From BD2-11 clade cluster bacterium bin43 (lineage in GTDB: Bacteria; Gemmatimonadota; Gemmatimonadetes; Longimicrobiales; Gaopeijiaceae): a DNA stretch of 64,000 nt. The position numbers and the translations under genes were made by a program. Below, piece by piece: positions 1 to 8,978 of this stretch (the first letter of the stretch is position 1; the number at the start of each line of letters is the position of its first letter). Below the pieces are notes generated by a model. The model was not told the origin of the DNA, did not search any database, and saw only the letters and a program-made list of their open reading frames with translations. The stretch is taken from the NCBI GenBank assembly GCA_002238605.1, contig MPMR01000001.1:124001-188000 (forward strand), given 5' to 3'.

Positions 1-2389
1 CGCGCCCCCGGGCCCGTCGAACTTGTAGGAGCTGAGCTGCACCAGGGAGCTGGTGTTGCCGTGGTACCCACCCTCCAGCACGACCATGCCCTCGCGGCCG
101 GTGTGGGTGCGGGCCATGCGCAGCGCCAGCTCGTTGGCCTCGCTCCCGGTGCAGACGAAGAAGCAGACGCCGAGCGGGTCGGGTAGTGTGCCCGCGAGAC
201 GCCGGGCGTACTCGGTGAGGCTGTCGTGCAGGTAGCGGGTGTTGGTGTTGAGCACCGCCATCTGCTCGATGCCAGCCTTCACCACGCGCGGGTGCGCGTG
301 GCCCACCTGCGCGACGTTGTTCACGCAGTCCAGGTACGGCTGGCCCCCGTCGTCGAACAGGTAGGCGCCGCTGCCGCGCACCATCTCCAGCGGACGCCGG
401 TAGGAGATGGAAAGCGACGGCCCGAGCAGCTTTCGGCGCGCGTCCAGCAGCTCCGGGGCCTCATTCCTGCCGGCCGGGGTCAGCTCCGGGATCCCCAGGA
501 CCAGGTTAGGATCCGGCGAATTGCTCAGCCACACCTCGCGCTGGCTGGGCGGCGCCACGCCGGGGAAGTCGCCTTCGCGGCCCAGCAGGTCCGTCATCAG
601 CTGGAAGTGCAGATGCGGGGCCCAGTCTCCGTTCTCCGGATACGGCCCGATTCTGCCGATTTCGTCTCCGGCGGCGATCTGCTGCCCGGGCTCGAGCCCC
701 GCCAGGGAATCGCGCGACAGGTGGCCGTAAAGAGTGTACCACGCCCCGACCTCACCGGCGTCGGCTCGCGCGCCTGAGTCGGCCGCCCCCCCGGCTTCTC
801 GCGCGCCTTCTTCGCGTGCCTCGTGCCGCAGAACGATGGTCGGCCCGTAGTCGAGGTGCGCATCGTTGTCGCGGAAACTGTGCACGGTCGCGGCGAAGGG
901 AGCGTGGACCGGCGTGCCGGGTTCGGCGAAGAGGTCGATGCCCACATGGACGGTTCGCCGCTCGAGCCCGTCCTCACCCTGGATGGCGAAGGCGTCGGAA
1001 TCGTACCACCGGCGCGCTTCGTCATAGCGTCCGACGCCCACGCCGGCCCCGACGGCGCGCATGTGCCGGAACAGCAGATCGGTCCAGCCGCGCGCATCGA
1101 GGTCGCCCGTGGTTCCGAGCCATCGGCTGCCCATGCTCAGGTCGAAGACGGTGTGCGGACCCTCGGCCAGCGCTCGCGGCAGGACCGGCGCGAAACGGCC
1201 CTCGTCACGCTGGCGCCCGAGCCAGGCGCGCAGCGGCCCTGCCCGCGGACACGCTTCCAGGTTACACGCCTCGCGCAACCGATAATGGACGAAGGTCGGG
1301 TGGAACTCCTCCCCGCGGTCGAGGCGTTCCAGAAGTTCCCAGACGTGCGCTTCGCTGATGCTCAGATACTCGTTGCCCGGCTCCCGGGCCCGCTGGTAGG
1401 CAGCCATGGTCGCGCTCAGGCAGAGCCGCATCCCGGTGAGCGGAAAGACGGCCGCGATTTCCTCCTCCCCGAGGGGATACTCCTCGTGGAAGCCGCTCAC
1501 GAGCTGCGCCAGGGCCCCGACGGGATCGCGCTTGGAAAGCATCGCGTAGGCTCCCGCGACTGCCGGTTCGGAAGCCAGCCAGGTGCGCATGGCATCGCCG
1601 AAGTCGATGATGCCGGTGACGCGCCGATCGCCGTAGCGGCCCCCCGGCGGCGTCTCCTCGACCCGGTTGGCCAGCACGTTGTAGTCGTTGGCGTCCCCGT
1701 GCACCACCTGGGTTCGAAGGGCCGGGATCAGGGGCGCCAGCCGCTTCTCGCAGTCCGCCATCCTGCGGCGTAGCAATGCCCGGCGGTCCTTCGCCTTCAC
1801 GCTCCCCACCCGCTCCTCGAAGATGGCGGACGCGGTGCGCAGGTCCCAGTGGAAGCCGGTCTCGGACGCCGGATGCTCGAAATCGGCGAGCGCGGCGTCC
1901 AGGCGGGCCAGCACGCCTCCCCAGGAGCGCAACAACTCCGGACTCTGCGGGCATACCTCGGCAACCGGCACGCCGGGCAGCCAGGTGACGAGACGGAGGG
2001 GGTAGTGGACGCCCTCTTTCTCGATGGACGAGAGTGTGGCTCCGTCCAGATCGGGAAGAACAGCGGGAAATGGTGATCGCAGCGATTCACTGTCGCGCCG
2101 GGGCCATCGCTCCGCCAAGCGCGCGAGGATGGCGTTCTGCATGTCCAAGGAAGCCTCGTCTTCCTCAGGATTCCCGATTTTCAGGACAAACGCTTCGCCG
2201 ACGGCGCGCCCGCGGTCGATCGGCACTGGAACCCGGTTCTTCCGTTCGGCCCGCCCGCCATGCCTGCGCGGGCGCAGGAGGAAATTCTGGTCGCGCTCGC
2301 TGGGGAGTTCCTTGGCGCGGACCGCGAGGCCGTAGCGTTCGCGAGCGAGCGCCAAGGCCTCTTCGAGGGCGAACTCAGGACGATTCATG
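1..2389 (-). CDS. APH-like kinase / M23 peptidase / class III aminotransferase fusion (C-terminus beyond window)
   Basis: The frame opens at an ATG at 2389 and stays open to base 1, so at least 796 residues are present and the C-terminus is missing. An N-terminal aminoglycoside-phosphotransferase-like domain shows ERDQNFLLR near residue 30 and the catalytic loop VVHGDANDYNVL near 230. An M23 (LytM) domain follows, with HVGIDLF near 480, YGHLS, and HLHFQL near 592, so its metal ligands look intact. From about 640 comes a class III PLP aminotransferase, with SYRRPLEMVRGSG and GSEANELALRMAR near 750. The PLP lysine would lie outside the window. Three-domain proteins of this order, about 1000 residues long, exist in other bacteria, but their substrate is not settled. 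A phosphorylated amino alcohol or amino acid is plausible. Nothing indicates a signal peptide, so the M23 domain is probably cytoplasmic. Confidence 0.88.
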
Positions 2390-2513
2390 GCAGGAAGAAA
2401 GCTATCGCACTCGCTCACATCGAGTCGAGATTGGCTTGGTCATCGCCTCGCCCAAATTGGGCATCACGCGACACACCCCATGGAATCCCGATTCGGCGGG
2501 AGCCAAGGAATCC

Positions 2514-3986
2514 TCACCCATCTCCCAGCGCCCGCCGCAGGAACTTCGCCGCGCGCGGGATGACGCCGTTCAAGTCGAAGACCTCGTGTCCGGCGCCCTC
2601 GTAGATGAACGCCTCGAATTCCGGCGGTTGCCGCCCCAGCGCCTCCATGACCCGGATCAGGGAATGCGCCTGGCTTACGGAGACGGTCTCGTCGACGACT
2701 CCGTGATGCAGCTGGACGGCAGGCAGATCCTCGGCGAAAAGCACGGCGGAGCGACGAACCAACTCCAGGCGAACCCTGCCAAGTTCCATCCGACCGCCCA
2801 GATAGGGCTGGACGAGTGTGGAATCCATGTGCGCGACCCCGGTGAGTTCGCGCGGCATTCCCAGCGCCGCCTCGCGCACGATCTCCCGCACCCATTGGTC
2901 GAAAAAGTCGGTGGGACCGAACAGGGTGATGATGTTCTCGACCCGTTCGTCCCGAATTCCAGCCAGCAGAGCCACGCCTCCGCCCCGGCTGCCTCCCAGG
3001 AGGCTGAGGCCTTCGGGTTTCGCCTGCGGGGTCAGCGCCAGCGCCACGTTCAGCAGCGCCAGGGCATCGTCCACGTCGTAGTCCCAGTGCCCGCCGGGCC
3101 CGGTCGAGGTCCACTCCCGGTCGCCGTGCCGCAAGGGCTCGCTGCGATACGACGGAATCACGTACACGAAGCTGTCGCGCAGCTCCCCGAGCGCGAAGGC
3201 GAGGAACTGGACATCGTCCACGTCAACGCCGTTGTCGCCGCCGTGCAGGTACATCAGGACGGGCAGGCTGGCCGCCCGCCTCGTCTTCGGGGCGACGATC
3301 GCTCCGTAGTGACGCACCTCGCCGACCAGGTGGGACACCACGCGCAGCGTCGCCGGGGAACCAAAGAGAGAATAGGCCTCGGTCAACTCGATGGTCAGGC
3401 CGGCGGGCGAAATGTCGCGGTCCGCCCAGTCGGCGCGCACGGCCGCGATCTCCGCAGCGGTGGCCGGCGCGAAAAGGACCTCGAGTTCGGCTTCCAGGTC
3501 GATCGCGTTGGCAGTGACCGCCGTCGCGGCCAGGCCCGCCGCGACCAGGAGCGTCTGGACGCCGGGATCGGGTCCGATCGTCCACGTGATCGACACGTCG
3601 CCGTTCTGGTCGGTGGTGGCTCGACCCGGCTCCACCCCGCCGCTCCCCGGGGTCGTCACGAAATCGACGGAGATGCCGGGAACCGGACGTCCGTCCGCAT
3701 CCAGCGCGCGGAACACGATCGGTTCGTCGAGCCGGGTGCCGATCAACGCCGGCTGACCTCCGCCGGACACGACGGTGATGGCGACCGCCGAGGGCCAGGG
3801 GTCGAGCTCGACCGGATCGCTGGTCCGTTCGCACCCCGCCAGTACTGTGAGCGTCAGCAGCGCCCGCAGCGGGCGCCAGCGTCCCGGCCGCGCGGCCTTC
3901 CGGCGAGACAACGCGGTCGCGGGTCGCACAGGCGGGCCGAACGCCTCGTGGTGCGCGGCACGGGTTGTCCGGAGCCGGGGTGTCAT
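2514..3986 (-). CDS. Lipoprotein with Ig-like domain and alpha/beta hydrolase domain
   Basis: About 490 residues from the ATG at 3986. A longer in-frame start at 4142 would add an unlikely basic leader. A hydrophobic stretch ends in the lipobox LTVLAGC, so the protein is probably anchored as a lipoprotein. Next comes a bacterial Ig-like (Big-1 type) module with the usual pattern of modest hydrophobic strands and [14 protein letters not shown]. The C-terminal half is an alpha/beta hydrolase: oxyanion region [10 protein letters not shown], nucleophile elbow [10 protein letters not shown] (Ser), acidic residue in HHGVVDETV, histidine in [10 protein letters not shown]. It resembles secreted acyl-peptidase or esterase families. 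The substrate is unknown. It stands alone on the minus strand and ends 124 bp from the fusion gene. Confidence 0.82.
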   Translation of the reverse strand: MTPRLRTTRAAHHEAFGPPVRPATALSRRKAARPGRWRPLRALLTLTVLAGCERTSDPVELDPWPSAVAITVVSGGGQPALIGTRLDEPIVFRALDADGRPVPGISVDFVTTPGSGGVEPGRATTDQNGDVSITWTIGPDPGVQTLLVAAGLAATAVTANAIDLEAELEVLFAPATAAEIAAVRADWADRDISPAGLTIELTEAYSLFGSPATLRVVSHLVGEVRHYGAIVAPKTRRAASLPVLMYLHGGDNGVDVDDVQFLAFALGELRDSFVYVIPSYRSEPLRHGDREWTSTGPGGHWDYDVDDALALLNVALALTPQAKPEGLSLLGGSRGGGVALLAGIRDERVENIITLFGPTDFFDQWVREIVREAALGMPRELTGVAHMDSTLVQPYLGGRMELGRVRLELVRRSAVLFAEDLPAVQLHHGVVDETVSVSQAHSLIRVMEALGRQPPEFEAFIYEGAGHEVFDLNGVIPRAAKFLRRALGDG

Positions 3987-4180
3987 TCGGCTATCGGCAC
4001 TGCTCGGCAAATCAAGCCTCCTCAAATCGCGCTCGCCGGTTTCTCGTCCCATGGCATCCGCTTGCCGGGAACGATAACCCCAACCGTGTCCCAGCGGCGC
4101 ATGGCTCTTCCGCTTGCCCGCACGGGAGGCGGAGACCCACATTCGCGCGGTCCGTCAGGCGATTCAACCCGGAGGCCTCC

Positions 4181-5893
4181 ATGTCCCCAGGCGTTCAAGC
4201 CGCGCTCGCGCTCCTCCCCATTTTCATCGGAGGAACCCTGCTCGTCGGATTCCGGGTGCCGGCGAAGTTCGCGATGCCCATCGCCTACGTCTCGGCCGTC
4301 GTCGTGGCGCTGACGGCGTGGCAGGTGGCCCCGGTGCGCGTCGCGGCGTCTTCCGTCCAGGGGCTGTTCCTGACCTTCGATCTGCTGGTCATCATCTTCG
4401 GCGCGATTCTGCTGCTGAATACGCTGGAACAGTCCGGGGGCGTCTCGGCCATCCGGCGCAGTTTCCGCAGCATCAGCGAGGACCGCCGGGTCCAGATCAT
4501 CATCATCGCCTGGCTGTTCGGATCCTTCATCGAGGGGGCCGCCGGGTTCGGCACGCCGGCTGCGGTGGCCGCGCCGCTCATGGTGGCGATGGGCTTTCCG
4601 GCCGCCGGGGCCGTGATGATCGGCATGATGATCCAGAGCACCGCGGTGACCTTCGGCGCCGTGGGCACGCCCGTGCTGGTGGGGGTGCAGGGCGGCCTGG
4701 GGGGAGAGGCCTTCGACGCCCAGCTCCGGGCCGCCGGCATCACCATGGACGAGTTCCTGCGCCTGGTGACCGACCGGGTCGTGGTCCTGCATGCCATCGC
4801 GGGCACCCTGATGCCCACCTTCATGATCGTCATGACCACCCGGTTCTTCGGCGCCAACCGGTCGTGGACGGAAGGGCTGTCGATCTTCCCCTTCGCGCTC
4901 TTCGCGGGGGTCGCGTTCACCGTCCCCTACATGTTCACGGGCTGGCTCCTGGGACCGGAGTTTCCCGCGCTGCTCGGGGCACCGGTCGGCCTCGCGATCG
5001 TGATCTTCGCCGCGCGCCGGGGTTTCCTGATCCCGGACGACACATGGGATTTTCCGGAGCGGAGCCGCTGGGGCCGGGGCTGGGCCAGCGGGCTGGAGGC
5101 CCGCCAGGACCTGGACGACGACGACAAGCGGGTTACGGTGGGCATGGCCTGGGCCCCCTACGCGCTTCTGGCGGTGCTGCTGGTGCTGAGCCGGCTGGCG
5201 GCGCTGCCCGTGCAGGACTGGCTGCGCACGCCCGCCATCACCTGGGCGAACGTCTTCGGGACCGACATCACCGCCACCACCACCCCGCTCTACCTTCCCG
5301 GCACCATCCTGATCGCGGTGGTCGCCGTGACCTTCTTCCTGCACCGCATGAAGTTTGCCGAGCTGCAGCGCGCGTTCACCAAGTCGTCGCGCGTGCTCCT
5401 CGGGGCCGGTTTCGTGCTCATCTTCACCGTGCCGATGGTACGCATCTACATCCAGTCGGGCGTGAACGCGGCCGACCTGGTCAGCATGCCCATCGCCATG
5501 GCCGCCTGGGTTGCGGACAACGTGGGGCAGGTGTGGCCGCTGTTCGCCGGCGTCACCGGGGCGCTGGGAGCCTTCATCGCCGGGTCGAACACGGTCAGCA
5601 ACCTCATGTTCTCGCTCTTCCAGCACGGCGTCGCGGAGAGGCTGGCGGTGTCGAGCGCGATGATTGTGGCGCTGCAGGCGGTCGGGGCCGCGGCCGGAAA
5701 CATGATCGCGATCCACAACGTGGTCGCCGCATCCGCTACCGTGGGCCTGCTGGGTCAGGAGGGGGTCACGCTGCGCAAGACCATCCTGCCCACCATCTAC
5801 TACCTGACCGTCATCGGCGTGCTGGGGCTGATCGCCGTGCACCTCATCGGCCTGGCCGATCCACTGATGGTGGCGAGCGGCGGCAGCCCGTAA
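4181..5893 (+). CDS. L-lactate permease family (LctP) transporter
   Basis: 570 residues from the ATG at 4181. That start is fixed by GGAGG at 4171-4175, five bases upstream. The longer open frame to 3965 runs through non-coding sequence. The protein is almost entirely hydrophobic, with about 12-14 predicted membrane helices. It carries the family signature [17 protein letters not shown] near residue 120, followed by [11 protein letters not shown], and near the C-terminus the matching [14 protein letters not shown]. Length and motifs fit the lactate/glycolate permease family (proton-coupled carboxylate uptake). No lactate dehydrogenase gene is adjacent, so the substrate could be another small 2-hydroxy acid. 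Confidence 0.9.
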   Translation: MSPGVQAALALLPIFIGGTLLVGFRVPAKFAMPIAYVSAVVVALTAWQVAPVRVAASSVQGLFLTFDLLVIIFGAILLLNTLEQSGGVSAIRRSFRSISEDRRVQIIIIAWLFGSFIEGAAGFGTPAAVAAPLMVAMGFPAAGAVMIGMMIQSTAVTFGAVGTPVLVGVQGGLGGEAFDAQLRAAGITMDEFLRLVTDRVVVLHAIAGTLMPTFMIVMTTRFFGANRSWTEGLSIFPFALFAGVAFTVPYMFTGWLLGPEFPALLGAPVGLAIVIFAARRGFLIPDDTWDFPERSRWGRGWASGLEARQDLDDDDKRVTVGMAWAPYALLAVLLVLSRLAALPVQDWLRTPAITWANVFGTDITATTTPLYLPGTILIAVVAVTFFLHRMKFAELQRAFTKSSRVLLGAGFVLIFTVPMVRIYIQSGVNAADLVSMPIAMAAWVADNVGQVWPLFAGVTGALGAFIAGSNTVSNLMFSLFQHGVAERLAVSSAMIVALQAVGAAAGNMIAIHNVVAASATVGLLGQEGVTLRKTILPTIYYLTVIGVLGLIAVHLIGLADPLMVASGGSP

Positions 5894-6114
5894 GCCACGT
5901 TGCGAGCCGGCGAGGCGGCTGATCCGGGCGCCGATCGATCCGGAAATCATCCAACCGGTTGCCCCCGGACGGCTGTCCGGCGCGGACACGGTTCGGCGCA
6001 GGAATCCTTGACCGGGGTGTGGCGGGCCAATCTCTTGGATGAGGGGAGTCGCCGCGTTCAGGCTCGCCTCGCGGACCCCGCCCGAAGCTTCGCCCCGAAC
6101 AAGGACGGTCTCGC

Positions 6115-7425
6115 ATGTCCGACTCTCGACGACACGGCTTCATCCACGGCATCGCCGCTCCGCTGCTTGTCCTCACCCTCGCCGGCTGCGCGCCGGCCGA
6201 CGCGCCATCGCCGGATCGCGTGGTCGCTTTCACCGGCATGCGCCTCATCGACGGGCTCGGCGGCGCGCCGGTCGATGACGCGGCGATGGTGGTGCGGGAC
6301 GGGCGCATCGAAGCGGTGGGCCCGGCGGCCGGGATGGAAATCCCCGAGGGCGCCGAACAGATCGACCTGAGCGGCCGACATGTGGTGCCCGGACTCATCA
6401 ACACCCACGGCCACGTGGGCCGCTCGGCCGTCGTCGGGCTGGAAAGGGAGGCCGCCGACGAGGCCGTCCGCGACGAACTCCGGCTGTACGCGGCCTACGG
6501 CGTGACCACTGTGAACAGCCTGGGCGGGGGCGTGGAGCCGAGCATGCGCGTGCGCGACGCCCAGAGGGACAACCCCGGCCTCAACTACGCCCGCCTGCTC
6601 ATGTCCGGCCCCGTCCTCACGGGCTCCACCCCTGACGAAGTGCGCGCACAAATCGAGGAGAACTCCCGCCTGATCCCCGACTGGCTCAAGCTGCGCGTCG
6701 ACGACAATCTGGGCTCCTCGACCAAGATGCCGCCCGAGGCCTATCGGACGGCCATCGACGAAGCTCACGCCATGGGCCTCCGCCTCGCTTCCCACATGTT
6801 CTACCTCGAAGACGCCAAGAACCTGCTGCGCTCGGGCAGCGACTTCCTCGCCCACAGCGTGCGCGACACGAACATCGACCAGGAGTTCGTCGACCTCGTC
6901 ATGGAGACGGGGGTGTGCTACTGCCCGACCCTGACCCGGGAAGTGTCCACTTTCGTGTACCGCGAGCGCCCCGTCTTCTTCGACGATCCGTTCTTCACCC
7001 GTTACGCCAACGCCGAGGAAGTGGCCACTCTGCTGGACGAGGAGCGCATGAACTCGGTCCGGGAAAGCCGCTCTGCGGCGCTGTACGAGGAAGCGCTGGC
7101 CGTGGCGCTGGGCAACGTGAAGGCGGCCGTCGACGCGGGTATCATCGTGGCCATGGGCACCGACACCGGGCCGTTCGGCCGCTTCCAGGGCTACTTCGAG
7201 CACATGGAGATGGAGCTCATGGCCGCCGCCGGGCTCTCCCCGTCCCAGATTCTCGCCTCTGCCACCGGGGACGCCGCAGCGTGCCTCGAGCTGGACGACG
7301 TGGGCACGCTCGAGGCCGGCAAGTGGGCCGACTTCGTCGTCGTCAGCGACGATCCCCTCGCCGACATCATGAACCTGCGCTCCATCGAGTCGGTGTGGAT
7401 CGCGGGAAACCAGGTGGAGCGCTGA
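6115..7425 (+). CDS. Amidohydrolase-family lipoprotein
   Basis: 436 residues. The N-terminus is a lipoprotein signal (hydrophobic run ending LTLAGC), so the enzyme is probably exported and lipid anchored. The first beta sandwich (AMVVRDGRIEAVGPA, LSGRHVVPGLINTHGHVG) is typical of imidazolonepropionase-like metal-dependent amidohydrolases. THGH supplies two metal ligands, LASHMF and FLAHSV supply further histidines, and MGTDTG supplies the catalytic Asp. The usual ending LEAGKWADFVVVSDDPL is present. Such exported members hydrolyse peptides or cyclic amides, but the specific substrate cannot be read from sequence. The downstream GNAT-like frame begins within about 26 bp. Confidence 0.88.
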   Translation: MSDSRRHGFIHGIAAPLLVLTLAGCAPADAPSPDRVVAFTGMRLIDGLGGAPVDDAAMVVRDGRIEAVGPAAGMEIPEGAEQIDLSGRHVVPGLINTHGHVGRSAVVGLEREAADEAVRDELRLYAAYGVTTVNSLGGGVEPSMRVRDAQRDNPGLNYARLLMSGPVLTGSTPDEVRAQIEENSRLIPDWLKLRVDDNLGSSTKMPPEAYRTAIDEAHAMGLRLASHMFYLEDAKNLLRSGSDFLAHSVRDTNIDQEFVDLVMETGVCYCPTLTREVSTFVYRERPVFFDDPFFTRYANAEEVATLLDEERMNSVRESRSAALYEEALAVALGNVKAAVDAGIIVAMGTDTGPFGRFQGYFEHMEMELMAAAGLSPSQILASATGDAAACLELDDVGTLEAGKWADFVVVSDDPLADIMNLRSIESVWIAGNQVER

Positions 7426-7451
7426 CAAATCCCAGGTCCCCACTCGTCGTC

Positions 7452-8552
7452 GTGCCGGTGAAGAGCCGCGCCGACCTGCGACGCTTCGTCGACCTGCCAT
7501 GGTCCATCTATCGCGACGACCCCGACTGGGTGCCGCCGCTGAAGCGCGATGTCCGTGCCGCCTTCGACACGGCGAAACACCCCTTCCACTCACACTCCGA
7601 GGTCCAGCCCTGGCTCGCATTGCGCGGCCGCCGGGTCGTCGGGCGCATCTGTGCAATCCGGAACCGGAATCACGAACAGGTGCACCGGGAGGCGGTCGGA
7701 TTCTTCGGCTGGTTCGAGTGCATCGACGACGCAGAGGTGGCGGAGGGGCTGTTCGAGGCCGTTCGGGGCTGGCTGCGGGATCGCGGTCTCACGGCCATGC
7801 GCGGCCCGACCAGCTTTTCCACCAACGAGACCACCGGCCTCCTCATCGAAGGAGACAGGGGGCCACCGGCGCTTCTTCTGGCCCACAACCCGCCCTGGTA
7901 TCCGACCCTGCTCGAGGACTGCGGGCTCCGGAAGGTCAAGGACATCTACGCCTGGCACATCGTGGCGGGGAACTGGCCCGAATACCTGTTTCGCGCCGAG
8001 AGGATCGTGACGCACCGCTACGGCATCCGCATCCGCTCATTCGAAATGCCGAGGTTCGACGAGGAACTCGCCCTCGTTCGGCGACTCTACAATTCCGCCT
8101 GGAGGAAGAACTGGGGCTTCGTGCCCATGACGGACGCCGAGATTGATCGCATGGCCGCCGAACTGAAGCCGATCATGGATCCGAGCCTGGCCCTGTTCGC
8201 GGAAACACCCGCAGGGGAAGTGATCGGACTCGCGCTCGCCTTGCCGGATTTCAACCAGGTGCTGCACAGGCTCAACGGGCGGCTCACTCCGCTCGCAATC
8301 ATCAAGCTGCTGGTCCACAAGCGCAGGATCACGCGCCTGCGCGTCCTCATCCTGGGGCTCCTGGAGGAGTGGCGGGGCAAGGGCATCGATGCGCTCCTCT
8401 ACCTCGCGCTGTTCCGAAACGCCAGTGCAGCCGGGATGACGGAGGCGGACATGTCCTGGATTCTCGAGGGAAACCACCGAATGAACGCCGCGATCGAACG
8501 CATGGGAGGCAGGATCTACCGCACCTACCGCCTCTACGAGGCTCCGCTGTAG
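7452..8552 (+). CDS. GNAT-like acyltransferase (YghO-type)
   Basis: About 366 residues. No ATG lies near the N-terminus. GTG at 7452 (or 7458) gives the natural beginning VPVKSRADLRRFVDLPW, but neither has a good ribosome site, so expression may be coupled to the amidohydrolase that ends 26 bp upstream. The protein has an N-terminal FVDLPWSIYRDDPDWVPPL motif and a C-terminal GNAT-like part with RLRVLILGLLEEWRGKGID, whose RGKG resembles the acetyl-CoA pyrophosphate loop. It matches the widespread family annotated as GNAT/YghO-like, of unknown substrate, with a length of about 370 residues. Confidence 0.8.
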   Translation: MPVKSRADLRRFVDLPWSIYRDDPDWVPPLKRDVRAAFDTAKHPFHSHSEVQPWLALRGRRVVGRICAIRNRNHEQVHREAVGFFGWFECIDDAEVAEGLFEAVRGWLRDRGLTAMRGPTSFSTNETTGLLIEGDRGPPALLLAHNPPWYPTLLEDCGLRKVKDIYAWHIVAGNWPEYLFRAERIVTHRYGIRIRSFEMPRFDEELALVRRLYNSAWRKNWGFVPMTDAEIDRMAAELKPIMDPSLALFAETPAGEVIGLALALPDFNQVLHRLNGRLTPLAIIKLLVHKRRITRLRVLILGLLEEWRGKGIDALLYLALFRNASAAGMTEADMSWILEGNHRMNAAIERMGGRIYRTYRLYEAPL

Positions 8553-8699
8553 CCGGGCTCCTTTCTCGCCTGGCACGCTTCCGCTCTGATCACAACCGCG
8601 CGGCCCGGCGGCCCATACCGTAGCGGCAGTTCACCGCGGATCCGCGCGAACCGGGCGTCCCCCCCGTTGACCCCCTTCACGCCTCCGGCTAGAATCTCG

Positions 8700-8870
8700 C
8701 TTCAGTAGAGGCCGGAGGGGCCCACGGAAGCCGGTGCGAATCCGGCGCGGCCCCGCCACTGTGATGGGGTCCGGGTTTTCCCGGAAACTCCGGCTCCGAT
8801 GTGCCACCGGGCCCTGAAGGCGAGCCCGGGAAGGCGAGACCGGAGGCCTCAAGCCAGGAGACGAGCCCGT
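8700..8870 (+). promoter_or_regulatory. Cobalamin (B12) riboswitch
   Basis: The region holds the conserved B12 aptamer elements in order: a GGAAGCCGGTGCGAATCCGG hairpin at about 8728-8747, the core segment GCCCCGCCACTGTGA at about 8749-8763, and the B12 box AAGCCAGGAGACGAGCC at 8851-8867. Spacing is normal for the class. The aptamer ends about 110 bp before the BtuB-like gene, so it should repress B12 uptake when adenosylcobalamin or a related corrinoid is abundant. The 5' boundary is approximate. Confidence 0.93.
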
Positions 8871-8872
8871 CC

Positions 8873-8914
8873 GGCGCCCTTTTCGACCACCTCCGCGGGG
8901 AGGTGAGGGGCGCC
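8873..8914 (+). terminator. Expression-platform hairpin downstream of the B12 riboswitch
   Basis: Nested inverted repeats: GGCGCC at 8873-8878 pairs with GGCGCC at 8909-8914, and CACCTCC at 8888-8894 pairs with GGAGGTG at 8899-8905 around a 4-base loop. There is no U-rich tail, so this is either a Rho- or structure-dependent stop or an anti-sequestering element rather than a classical intrinsic terminator. The site for btuB translation (GAGGAGAG just before 8979) lies outside the hairpin. Confidence 0.5.
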
Positions 8915-8978
8915 TTCCAAGACGCGTTCGCGTCGGTCGGCATCTCCTCTTTCTTCCGCGCGGCAGAGGAGAGCCGAC

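Noticed and set aside
2034-4313. 759-residue plus-strand open frame across the hydrolase gene
   Set aside because: Overlaps two minus-strand genes with clear motifs and has shadow composition. The transporter gene begins with its own ribosome site inside it.
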